A stretch of DNA of 5,994 nt from an uncultured Flavobacterium sp. (GTDB taxonomy: Bacteria > Bacteroidota > Bacteroidia > Flavobacteriales > Flavobacteriaceae): assembly GCA_946479395.1 (NCBI GenBank), contig CAMLFV010000161.1, positions 1 to 5,994 on the forward strand, given 5' to 3'. Shown piece after piece: positions 1-5,611 of this stretch (its first letter is position 1; every line of letters starts with the position of its first letter). The position numbers and the translations under genes were made by a program. The notes under the pieces are model-generated. The model was not told the DNA's origin. It made no database searches and was given only the letters and a program-made list of their open reading frames with translations.

Positions 1-437
1 TGCACAGCAGGTTCATCTTTATACGATTTGGTAATGATTTCAACCTTACTTGCACCCATGAATGCCGAGTAAAATCCTAAACCAAAATGACCAATAATAC
101 CTGAATCTTTTGCAGAGTCTTTATACTTGTCTAAAAATTCTTCGGCACCCGAAAAAGCAACTTGATTAATATATTTTTCAACTTCTTCGCCTGTCATACC
201 TAATCCTTGGTCGATAATATGAAGCGTTTTGTTTTCTTTATCAATCTTCACTTCAATTTTAGGATTGCCGTATTCTACAGCGGTTTCACCAATTGTTGTT
301 AAATGTTTTAGCTTTAAAGTAGCGTCGGTTGCATTACTAATTAATTCACGCAGAAAGATTTCGTGATCGCTGTATAAAAATTTCTTTATCAACGGAAAAA
401 TATTTTCAACCGTTACATTAATTTTACCTGAAGTCAT
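1..437 (-). CDS. htpG: Molecular chaperone HtpG (Hsp90), N-terminal part, cut by window edge
   Basis: This is the bacterial Hsp90 chaperone, a cytoplasmic ATP-driven dimer that remodels client proteins. I translated 145 codons from ATG at 437; the rest lies beyond position 1. All of the visible part belongs to the N-terminal GHKL ATPase domain. The ATP-lid and nucleotide motifs are clear: ELISNATDA (residues 31-39, with catalytic Glu31 and Mg-coordinating Asn35), IDQGLGMT (75-82, with adenine-binding Asp76; most homologues have DNG here), and the glycine-rich GHFGLGFYSAF (116-126). The start MTSGKINVTVENIFPLIKKF fits flavobacterial HtpG, where the protein begins just before the first conserved helix. 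No Shine-Dalgarno sequence precedes the ATG, as is normal in this phylum. It is transcribed away from the lipoprotein gene at 588. The reading frame is intact as far as seen. The family assignment is secure. Confidence 0.97.
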   Translation of the reverse strand, partial: MTSGKINVTVENIFPLIKKFLYSDHEIFLRELISNATDATLKLKHLTTIGETAVEYGNPKIEVKIDKENKTLHIIDQGLGMTGEEVEKYINQVAFSGAEEFLDKYKDSAKDSGIIGHFGLGFYSAFMGASKVEIITKSYKDEPAV

Positions 438-479
438 ATTTTTGTACTTATTGTTTTAAATTATATGGCAATAAATAGG

Positions 480-511
480 CAAAATAAATACCAAACTAAA
501 AAATATGACAA
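480..511 (-). promoter_or_regulatory. Candidate htpG promoter (Bacteroidota type)
   Basis: Read on the minus strand, TTG (511-509) is followed after 21 bases by TTATTTTG (487-480). This is one mismatch from the Bacteroidota -7 consensus TAnnTTTG, and the spacing lies within the usual range of about 17-23. Transcription would start near 473, leaving a leader of about 35 nt before the htpG ATG. The region is so AT-rich that chance matches are easy. No CIRCE-type heat-shock inverted repeat is visible. Confidence 0.38.
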
Positions 512-532
512 AAAGACATAAAAAAAATCATG

Positions 533-568
533 CAAAATTAATTTCAGGCACAAATTTTGTTAATTTTG
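533..568. repeat. 9-bp perfect inverted repeat in the divergent intergenic region
   Basis: CAAAATTAA (533-541) and TTAATTTTG (560-568) are exact reverse complements separated by 18 bases. Each arm read outward contains TAATTTTG, an exact match to the TAnnTTTG -7 element, one on each strand. The repeat may mark divergent promoters or a dimeric regulator site. It may also be chance in very AT-rich DNA. Confidence 0.4.
561..568 (+). promoter_or_regulatory. Candidate -7 element for the lipoprotein/OmpA operon
   Basis: TAATTTTG matches the Bacteroidota TAnnTTTG -7 consensus exactly and lies 19 bases before the ATG at 588, which predicts a short leader of about 12 nt. No good TTG -33 element is present at the expected distance (around 535-545), so the call rests on the -7 box and its position. 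Confidence 0.42.
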
Positions 569-587
569 AAATATAAAATATATAATT

Positions 588-1046
588 ATGAAAAAGGTTT
601 TAGCAATAGGAATTTTATCGTTAGCAATGTTTTCATGTAAAACATCAACGAACACTAAAAATGATGTTCCTACTCAAATTAAATTAAAAGGAGAGTGGAC
701 ATTAACAAATGTAAAATATCCGTCAGGATACAAAGTAACATCTTTCAATGTTGCCGATGCAAAATGTTTTGAAGGTAGCCAGTGGAAGTTTGTATCGAAC
801 AACAACACAGGTACTGTTACTTTAAACAACTACAGTGCTAATTGTCCACAATATAATTCTAAAATTATATGGAACATTAAGCAAGATACATCTTTCAACT
901 TAAAGTTTATTGGTGACGATAAGGCAAAACATGTAACAACAGGTTATAATTTAACAGCTTCAAACGTAACAGATACAACTTTTGAATTAATTGATAATTC
1001 TACAGAAGCTACCATTGTATATTCATTCGTAAAAAACAACAAATAG
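588..1046 (+). CDS. Lipocalin-like outer-membrane lipoprotein
   Basis: A 152-aa predicted lipoprotein. The lipid-type signal peptide has a basic start (MKK), a hydrophobic stretch at 4-15 and a lipobox ending in Cys17 (AMFSC), so it should be cleaved by signal peptidase II and anchored in a membrane. Residues 33-150 begin with LKGEWTLTNVKYP, the 'G-x-W' opening strand common in small Bacteroidota lipocalin-like lipoproteins. They continue as alternating short beta strands (KFVSNN, GTVTLNN, IIWNIKQD, FNLKFIGD, FELIDN, TIVYSFVK). Cys60 and Cys86 could form a disulfide in the periplasm. The ligand and exact role are unknown. The stop is 14 nt before the OmpA-domain gene, so the two are probably co-transcribed, which supports an envelope role. 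The lipoprotein call is strong; the lipocalin-like fold is inferred from strand pattern and family resemblance. Confidence 0.85.
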   Translation: MKKVLAIGILSLAMFSCKTSTNTKNDVPTQIKLKGEWTLTNVKYPSGYKVTSFNVADAKCFEGSQWKFVSNNNTGTVTLNNYSANCPQYNSKIIWNIKQDTSFNLKFIGDDKAKHVTTGYNLTASNVTDTTFELIDNSTEATIVYSFVKNNK

Positions 1047-1060
1047 AAAATAATTAAGTT

Positions 1061-1759
1061 ATGAAAAAATTAAATGTATATGTATTAAGTACTGCGCTTT
1101 TAGCAGGATCTTTTTTAACAAGTTGTAATACAGTTAAAAATGCAAATAATACGCAGAAAGCTGCTGTAGTAGGTGCTACTGCAGGTGCTGTTTTAGGTGG
1201 TGTTTTAGGTAATAACGTTGGTAGTAAAAACAATAGTGCGTTAGGAGCTGTTTTAGGTGGAGTTATTGGTGGTACTGCAGGTGCAATCATTGGTAAAAAC
1301 ATGGACAAGCAAGCTCAAGAAATTGAAACTGCTATACCTGGCGCAACAGTTGAACGTGTTGGAGAAGGTATTAAAGTTGTATTAAATGAGAATACCGTTA
1401 ATTTTAACTTTGATTCTGCAGAATTAACTTCAACAGCAACTTCTAATTTAGATAAGATTGTTAAGGTTTTTAAACAAAATCCAAAAACACATATTATGAT
1501 TTATGGTTATACCGATAGCGTTGGTAAAGATGAATATAATATGAAATTATCTCGTAGCCGTGCAAATGCAGTGAAAGCGTACTTAGGTTCAAAAGGAATT
1601 GGTGCTAAAAGAATTACTTCTCAAGGAATGGGAGAAGCGGATCCAATTGCATCAAACGATACTAAAGAAGGACAAGCAAAAAACCGTCGTGTTGAATTTG
1701 GTATAATTGCTAATGAAGACATGATTGACGATGCAAGAAAAGAAGCAGCACGTTATTAA
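1061..1759 (+). CDS. YiaD-like OmpA-domain lipoprotein with glycine zipper
   Basis: A 232-aa outer-membrane lipoprotein likely to tether the outer membrane to peptidoglycan. The signal peptide (1-21) ends in the lipobox LTSC, with Cys22 as lipid anchor. Residues 34-80 form a glycine-zipper segment made of two similar halves (GAVLGGVLG at 42-50, GAVLGGVIG at 62-70), a probable membrane-inserting hairpin. Residues about 105-215 are an OmpA-like domain: NFNFDSAEL (115-122), YGYTDSVG (148-155), LSRSRANAVKAYL (163-175), GMGEADPIASN (189-199) and NRRVE (208-212). Asp152 and Arg167 have the 15-residue spacing of the diaminopimelate-binding Asp/Arg pair of OmpA-family proteins. The order zipper-then-OmpA and the length match E. 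coli YiaD better than Pal, which lacks the zipper. It is the second gene of an operon with the lipocalin-like lipoprotein and is followed by a terminator. The start ATG is confirmed by the signal peptide beginning MKK. Confidence 0.92.
   Translation: MKKLNVYVLSTALLAGSFLTSCNTVKNANNTQKAAVVGATAGAVLGGVLGNNVGSKNNSALGAVLGGVIGGTAGAIIGKNMDKQAQEIETAIPGATVERVGEGIKVVLNENTVNFNFDSAELTSTATSNLDKIVKVFKQNPKTHIMIYGYTDSVGKDEYNMKLSRSRANAVKAYLGSKGIGAKRITSQGMGEADPIASNDTKEGQAKNRRVEFGIIANEDMIDDARKEAARY
1178..1284 (+). repeat. Imperfect internal repeat encoding the glycine-zipper halves
   Basis: GCTGTTTTAGGTGG occurs at 1187-1200 and again at 1247-1260, exactly 60 bases (20 codons) apart. ACTGCAGGTGC occurs at 1178-1188 and 1274-1284. 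Both repeat pairs are in frame within the OmpA-domain lipoprotein gene and encode matching Gly/Ala-rich stretches. This suggests an old duplication inside the zipper or convergent codon use for a low-complexity peptide. Confidence 0.6.
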
Positions 1760-1781
1760 AAAAATATAAATTTTTATTATT

Positions 1782-1816
1782 AAAGCAGAGTTTTTTATTG
1801 AAACTCTGCTTTTTTT
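1782..1816 (+). terminator. Rho-independent terminator of the lipoprotein/OmpA operon
   Basis: A perfect 12-bp stem, AAAGCAGAGTTT (1782-1793) pairing with AAACTCTGCTTT (1801-1812), encloses a 7-base loop and is followed by a T run (to 1816). It begins 22 bases after the OmpA-gene stop. The flanking A and T tracts make it potentially active on both strands. Confidence 0.9.
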
Positions 1817-1846
1817 GCTATAAGTGCAAAATAATTAGTAATTTAG
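1815..1846 (+). promoter_or_regulatory. Candidate promoter of the M4 protease gene
   Basis: TTG (1815-1817) is followed after 21 bases by TAATTTAG (1839-1846), one mismatch from the Bacteroidota -7 consensus TAnnTTTG. Transcription would start near 1853, giving a leader of about 27 nt. The -33 element overlaps the T tract of the preceding terminator, so the end of one unit and the start of the next share bases. This is a sequence match only. Confidence 0.42.
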
Positions 1847-1879
1847 AAAACTTTTTAAAACATCGTAAAAACCTAACCA

Positions 1880-3856
1880 ATGAAAAAAAAATTCCTACAG
1901 CTAAAAAAAATATCTAGCTGTTTAATTCTAGCGACTCTTTTATTAACGGGGAGTAATATTTCTGCAGTAAATACCATAAATAATAATCACAATCGTGTAA
2001 AAAATGACATGCCAAAACCAAAGTTTCAAAATGGATTTGGAACTTTTATGGTGGATTTTAAGAATTTGAATGTATCCGTAACTGAATTCATCTCTGACTT
2101 GAATAGTTATTTTGATCTAGATAAATCACACAGATTTGAATTGATTAATGAAAAGCATGATTCACAAACTGGTTTTGCGACTTATAGTTATCAGCATTTT
2201 TATAAAGAGGTTAAAGTTAACGGAGATATAATCTTTATAAATTCAAAAGAAGGAAAATTACATTTTTTAAATGGACAATTAATTAATATAAAGGATTTAT
2301 CAACTTCGGGTTCAATCAGCGAAGAAAAACTTAAAAGTATTGCTTACGAAGATTTTGGTAGAAAAGAAAATGTAAAAGAAAGTAAAGTAGAAACATATAT
2401 TTTAAAACACCAAACAAGTGAAAAAGATGTATTTTTAAAATTAGTAAACAAAATTAACCTTACAAGTTTCAATCCAATAAAGAGTGTTGATTTTATTATA
2501 GATGCCCAAACTGGCGAAATATTATCGCAAATTAATAAAGTTATGCATGCTGATACTCCAAGTTCAAGTGCTACTTATTTTAGAGGAACCAAAAACATTA
2601 CCGTAGATTCTTACAACGGCAATTACAGGTTAATGGATAATGCTAGAAAAATTAAAACAATGAATGGTTCACAAGTAAATTGGAACTTAAATGCGAATGG
2701 AACTTTTTCAGGTTTTTCAGAATATACAAATTCATCACCTAATTATACAGCAACAAATAGTAAACCAGCTGTTGAAGTTCATTGGGGAATGATTCAGACA
2801 TACGATTATTATAAAAATATACATAATAGATTAAGTTTTGATGATAATAATCATTCTATCCATAATTATTACGATGCAGGAAATTTTTTAGGCACTGATG
2901 AAAATGCGGGCGCGTTTGATGAAATGTTAGGTAATAATCTTTATAACGGAATGTTTTATGGGAATGGTGGTAACACTATGCATCCAATTGTAGCACTTGA
3001 TGTTGCAGGACATGAATTTACACACATGGTAGTTAACAGAAATGGTAATGGGGGCTTACATTATCAAGGAGAATCCGGAGCTTTGAACGAATCTTTTGCC
3101 GATATTTTTGGAACTGCAATTGAATTTTATGTTAATGATAATCCTAATTGGACTATAGGCGAAGGTATTTTTAGAAGTAATATCAATTACAATTATTTTA
3201 GAAGTATGAGCGATCCGAACACAACACCTTCTTTTTTTGCACCTAACCAGCCAGATACTTATCAAGGTAATCATTGGGCAAGTACAACTTCATCTTTTGA
3301 TAATGGTGGTGTTCACATAAATAGTGGTGTTGGTAACTATTGGTTTTATTTGTTAAGTGTCGGTGGAATGGGTGTTAATGATTTAGGAAATAACTATTAC
3401 GTTAATCCAATAACCATTCAAAAAGCAGAAAAAATAGCTTATAAAGCCTTAACAACAGGATTAACGCCAACTGCTACTTATTTAGATGCTTATAATGCTA
3501 CTATAGCTGCTGCAATCACTTTGTATGGAGCGAATTCTAACGAATGGGAACAGGTTGTGAATGCTTGGTATGCTGTAGGAATTGGCGATGCACCGGCATC
3601 AACCAAAAATTACGAAATGCAGCTTAAATTAAAAGTGTATCCAAACCCAACAACAGGTGATGAAGTTACTATTGAGTCTGAATTAGATGCGGTTACAACT
3701 GTTGAAATGTTCGATTTAACTGGTAAAAAAGTTTTAGCACCTACTTTGTTGCAGAACAGAACTACTTTAAATGTTGCTACATATAAAACAGGAATGTACA
3801 TTTTAAAATTTAAATCAAATCAAGGAGAATATTCTCATAAATTAATGATTAAATAA
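1880..3856 (+). CDS. Secreted thermolysin-family (M4) metalloprotease with T9SS sorting domain
   Basis: A 658-aa secreted zinc endopeptidase precursor. Order of parts: Sec signal peptide (about 1-29, likely cut after ISA); an FTP-type propeptide (about 60-120) and PepSY-like propeptide (about 145-217), which keep the enzyme inactive and aid folding; the M4 catalytic domain (about 230-565); and a C-terminal type A T9SS sorting domain (about 585-658), opening with VYPNPTTG and ending in KLMIK. Catalytic residues are intact: HEFTH (378-382) supplies the zinc ligands His378 and His382 and general base Glu379; Glu404 in ALNESFAD is the third zinc ligand; Asp408, Tyr395 and His479 (DNGGVHINSG) correspond to thermolysin Asp170, Tyr157 and His231. 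Two extra residues lie between the HExxH motif and the third ligand compared with thermolysin. It should cross the inner membrane by Sec and the outer membrane by T9SS, then be released or attached to the surface. It is a single-gene unit between two terminators. The family is certain; its substrate is unknown. Confidence 0.96.
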   Translation: MKKKFLQLKKISSCLILATLLLTGSNISAVNTINNNHNRVKNDMPKPKFQNGFGTFMVDFKNLNVSVTEFISDLNSYFDLDKSHRFELINEKHDSQTGFATYSYQHFYKEVKVNGDIIFINSKEGKLHFLNGQLINIKDLSTSGSISEEKLKSIAYEDFGRKENVKESKVETYILKHQTSEKDVFLKLVNKINLTSFNPIKSVDFIIDAQTGEILSQINKVMHADTPSSSATYFRGTKNITVDSYNGNYRLMDNARKIKTMNGSQVNWNLNANGTFSGFSEYTNSSPNYTATNSKPAVEVHWGMIQTYDYYKNIHNRLSFDDNNHSIHNYYDAGNFLGTDENAGAFDEMLGNNLYNGMFYGNGGNTMHPIVALDVAGHEFTHMVVNRNGNGGLHYQGESGALNESFADIFGTAIEFYVNDNPNWTIGEGIFRSNINYNYFRSMSDPNTTPSFFAPNQPDTYQGNHWASTTSSFDNGGVHINSGVGNYWFYLLSVGGMGVNDLGNNYYVNPITIQKAEKIAYKALTTGLTPTATYLDAYNATIAAAITLYGANSNEWEQVVNAWYAVGIGDAPASTKNYEMQLKLKVYPNPTTGDEVTIESELDAVTTVEMFDLTGKKVLAPTLLQNRTTLNVATYKTGMYILKFKSNQGEYSHKLMIK

Positions 3857-3883
3857 ATAAAATTTAATATTTTTAAGTAAAAT

Positions 3884-3911
3884 AAGGTTAGCGATTTTCG
3901 TTAACCTTTTT
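3884..3911 (+). terminator. Terminator after the M4 protease gene, abutting the MgtC gene
   Basis: GGTTAGCG (3886-3893) pairs with CGTTAACC (3899-3906), an 8-bp stem with one G-T pair and a 5-base loop, followed by TTTTT (3907-3911). It lies 27 bases after the protease stop and ends only 12 bases before the ATG at 3924. It therefore either terminates the protease transcript with a new start immediately after, or acts as a leaky element upstream of the MgtC-family gene. Confidence 0.75.
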
Positions 3912-3923
3912 AATTTTATTAAA

Positions 3924-4589
3924 ATGGATTTTAATATTGCTTCAGATCACTGGGAATTACTTGATTTACTTAAGGCAGTAACTTCGTTACTTATTGGTAT
4001 GATTTTAGGAGCCGAACGTGAACTTAAAGATAAGGCGGCTGGTTTTAGAACCATTACATTGATTTGTCTAGGCAGTACGCTTTTTTCGTTACTATCATAT
4101 AAATTAGGTATGGGCGAATCGGAAGATGCTACGCGTATTGCGTCGTATGTGGTAAGTGGTATAGGATTTATGGGTGCGGGAGTTATCTTTAAAGACGGTT
4201 TTACGATTAACGGTTTAACTACGGCAAGTATCATTTGGATTGCCGCTGCTATTGGTATGAGTGTTGGCTTTGGTCAGTTTTATACCGCTTTTACTTTTTT
4301 AGGAGCCAGCTTTGTGATTATTCATTTGGGTGGATATATCAATAAAAAACTACTTACCATGATTTCTTTAAAAAATATCGAATTACAGATTGATAAAGAA
4401 GATTATAAAAGTCGAAATGAATTAGAATCAGCAATAAATACTTTCTGTAAAAAAATTGAATTACGCCAGATCGAAGAACATAATAACATAATAATTCTTC
4501 ATTACGAATGTAAGGTTTATACCAAAAAGGTGTTGGATCTTGAGAATTATCTTGTTTACAATAAATACATCAACAGTTTTAAAATGTAG
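3924..4589 (+). CDS. MgtC/SapB-family inner-membrane protein
   Basis: A 221-aa membrane protein of the MgtC/SapB family, whose members affect survival in low magnesium and, in Salmonella, restrain the F1Fo ATP synthase; the role here is untested. Five hydrophobic segments are visible (about 12-30, 43-62, 72-90, 97-116, 119-138). They carry the family signatures GAERE (29-33), AAGFRT (38-43), GIGFMGAGVIF (79-89) and GLTTASIIWIAAAIG (97-111). A soluble tail (about 145-221) is rich in Lys and Glu with beta/alpha alternation, like the cytoplasmic C-terminal domain of longer members. The ATG at 3924 is preferred because it leaves a short amphipathic N-terminus before the first membrane segment. 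The upstream spacer is only 12 bases after a terminator, and a -7-like TAATTTTA (3911-3918) would make the message nearly leaderless. It converges on the acetyltransferase gene with 4 bases between stops. There is no adjacent magnesium transporter gene. Confidence 0.93.
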   Translation: MDFNIASDHWELLDLLKAVTSLLIGMILGAERELKDKAAGFRTITLICLGSTLFSLLSYKLGMGESEDATRIASYVVSGIGFMGAGVIFKDGFTINGLTTASIIWIAAAIGMSVGFGQFYTAFTFLGASFVIIHLGGYINKKLLTMISLKNIELQIDKEDYKSRNELESAINTFCKKIELRQIEEHNNIIILHYECKVYTKKVLDLENYLVYNKYINSFKM

Positions 4590-4593
4590 AGAT

Positions 4594-5205
4594 TTAAACG
4601 GTAGGATTTATTTTTCCTAAAAGCATCTGTTTAACATTGTCGTTCCATTCGTTATTCAAGATACTTAAAACCATTGTGTCACGGCGAACACCGGTTTTCG
4701 GACAAATAGCATTGCTGCGCAAAACTCCATCAACAGAACAACCAATACTAAGTAATGCATTTATGCTTCGTAAATTTTCAGTGTAAGCTCTAAACTCCAC
4801 ACGAACCATCTGCATTTTTTCAAAAGCAAACTCTAAAAGCAACCATTTGCAGTGTTTGTTTACACCGGTTCCCTGATGTTCTTTACCATACCAGGTATAA
4901 CCCATTTGAAGTCTGTTGCTGTCTAAATAAATATCGCAGTAGCGAGTTGCTCCTACGAATTTTTGTTTCGTTTTATCGAAAACCGCAAATGTATATTCTT
5001 TTTGATCTATTCTTTTCTGAATGGCAATTCCTATGTATTTGTTTAAATTTTCGGGCGTATCGCATTTAACCATAGAATATTCCCATATTTCCGGTTCATT
5101 CAGTGTATATTCCAAAAGTTCTTCATAATGCTTTGCCGATAAAGGTTCAAGCCTTACAAAATCATTTTCTAGAATATAATCTTCGTTAAAATCGAAATTA
5201 ATCAT
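4594..5205 (-). CDS. GNAT-family N-acetyltransferase (RimJ/RimL-like)
   Basis: A 203-aa cytoplasmic acetyltransferase expected to transfer the acetyl group of acetyl-CoA to an amine; the acceptor is unknown. The N-terminal LENDFVRLEPLSAKHYEEL (12-30) is the usual opening of Acetyltransf_3 (RimJ/RimL-type) proteins. YTFAVFD (71-77) and KFVGATRY (82-89) are the central strands. The acetyl-CoA pyrophosphate loop is HQGTGVN (110-116), matching Q/R-x-x-G-x-G/A, followed by the helix KWLLLEFAFEK. TENLRSINALLSIG (142-155) is the conserved Asn/Ser helix of motif B. Length is normal for the family and the frame is intact. The start ATG at 5205 follows the stop of the upstream small gene by 18 bases, so the two are probably one operon. 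Its 3' end faces the MgtC gene with no hairpin terminator between them. Such enzymes act variously on proteins, antibiotics or metabolites, and no choice can be made here. Confidence 0.92.
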   Translation of the reverse strand: MINFDFNEDYILENDFVRLEPLSAKHYEELLEYTLNEPEIWEYSMVKCDTPENLNKYIGIAIQKRIDQKEYTFAVFDKTKQKFVGATRYCDIYLDSNRLQMGYTWYGKEHQGTGVNKHCKWLLLEFAFEKMQMVRVEFRAYTENLRSINALLSIGCSVDGVLRSNAICPKTGVRRDTMVLSILNNEWNDNVKQMLLGKINPTV

Positions 5206-5223
5206 TAAACAGTATCGTGAATC

Positions 5224-5562
5224 TTATTGAATTATACTTTTAAAGAAAACCTTACTGTTGTTGTCAAAATCGGTATCCTGCAAAAAAGTCAATGCCATTT
5301 CGCTTATTTTTTCGTAATCTGCTTTTTCAAGCTGATCTTTAAAAATATCGTTGTAAACATTGCTTATTATACCAAAAACACCTTTTAGTTCTTCGGGTTT
5401 TATCTCTTTATTTTTTGCAAATATAATCCTTAAAAAGTTTGCTGCAACATAGGCTGCAATTTCTACCGCAATGTTAACCGAAATTTCACCTTTTAAACTT
5501 TTGTGGTAAAGAAGTGTTTCTAAATCTTTTTGAATTAATTTTTCTATGTTTGATGAGTTCAT
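5224..5562 (-). CDS. Hypothetical helical 112-aa protein
   Basis: I do not recognise this protein. It has no signal peptide, no cysteine and no clear transmembrane segment, and reads as almost wholly alpha-helical. An N-terminal charged helix (IEKLIQKDLETLLYHK, 6-21) is followed by a hydrophobic/alanine-rich helix (ISVNIAVEIAAYVAANFLRIIF, 27-48), then amphipathic helices at about 55-76 and 80-95, and a polar end. It is probably a small soluble cytoplasmic protein or a partner protein. The ATG at 5562 is the first in frame and leaves 14 bases to the preceding terminator. The gene ends 18 bases before the acetyltransferase start, so the two are likely co-transcribed, which hints at a shared role without proving it. 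Composition and codon use resemble the neighbours, supporting a real gene rather than a chance ORF. Confidence 0.72.
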   Translation of the reverse strand: MNSSNIEKLIQKDLETLLYHKSLKGEISVNIAVEIAAYVAANFLRIIFAKNKEIKPEELKGVFGIISNVYNDIFKDQLEKADYEKISEMALTFLQDTDFDNNSKVFFKSIIQ

Positions 5563-5576
5563 ATCTGTTTTAAGAT

Positions 5577-5603
5577 AAAAAAACCTGCTTTAAACAGGTT
5601 TTT
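5577..5603 (-). terminator. Terminator after the FKBP isomerase gene
   Basis: On the minus strand AAAAACCTG (5603-5595) pairs with CAGGTTTTT (5587-5579), giving a 9-bp stem, a 7-base loop and a run of seven Ts (5583-5577). It starts 8 bases after the isomerase stop and ends 14 bases before the next ATG at 5562. Flanking A and T tracts make it symmetric enough to work in both directions. Confidence 0.85.
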
Positions 5604-5611
5604 ATAATTTA

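Noticed and set aside
438..587. Small RNA or riboswitch in the htpG/lipoprotein intergenic region
   Set aside because: Only 150 bases of very AT-rich DNA with no GC-bearing stems; nothing beyond promoter-like elements and the 9-bp inverted repeat can be supported.
1054..1308. Minus-strand reading frame opposite the OmpA-domain gene
   Set aside because: It is antisense to the Gly/Ala-rich zipper codons, which produce an open, proline/alanine-rich frame by composition; it resembles no protein family and the plus-strand gene is certain.
1880..1970. Lipoprotein signal at Cys14 of the M4 protease
   Set aside because: The residues before Cys14 are KISS, not a lipobox, and the hydrophobic core comes after it; an ordinary Sec signal peptide fits better.
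3056..3274. Minus-strand frame inside the M4 protease gene
   Set aside because: It is antisense to the conserved catalytic domain, with no family resemblance and no initiation context.
3610..3801. Minus-strand frame opposite the T9SS sorting domain
   Set aside because: Short, antisense to a clearly coding region, with no recognisable protein features.
3947..4234. Minus-strand frame inside the MgtC-family gene
   Set aside because: It is antisense to the conserved membrane segments; its proline/serine-rich product is typical of a shadow frame.
4602..4619. Possible bidirectional hairpin TAGGA...TCCTA near the convergent stops
   Set aside because: Only five base pairs around an eight-base loop, inside the acetyltransferase coding end and without a clean T run; too weak to call a terminator.
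4594..5562. GNAT toxin-antitoxin system
   Set aside because: The enzyme matches the longer RimJ/RimL-like type and the upstream protein shows no ribbon-helix-helix or other DNA-binding antitoxin motif, so the call is not supported.
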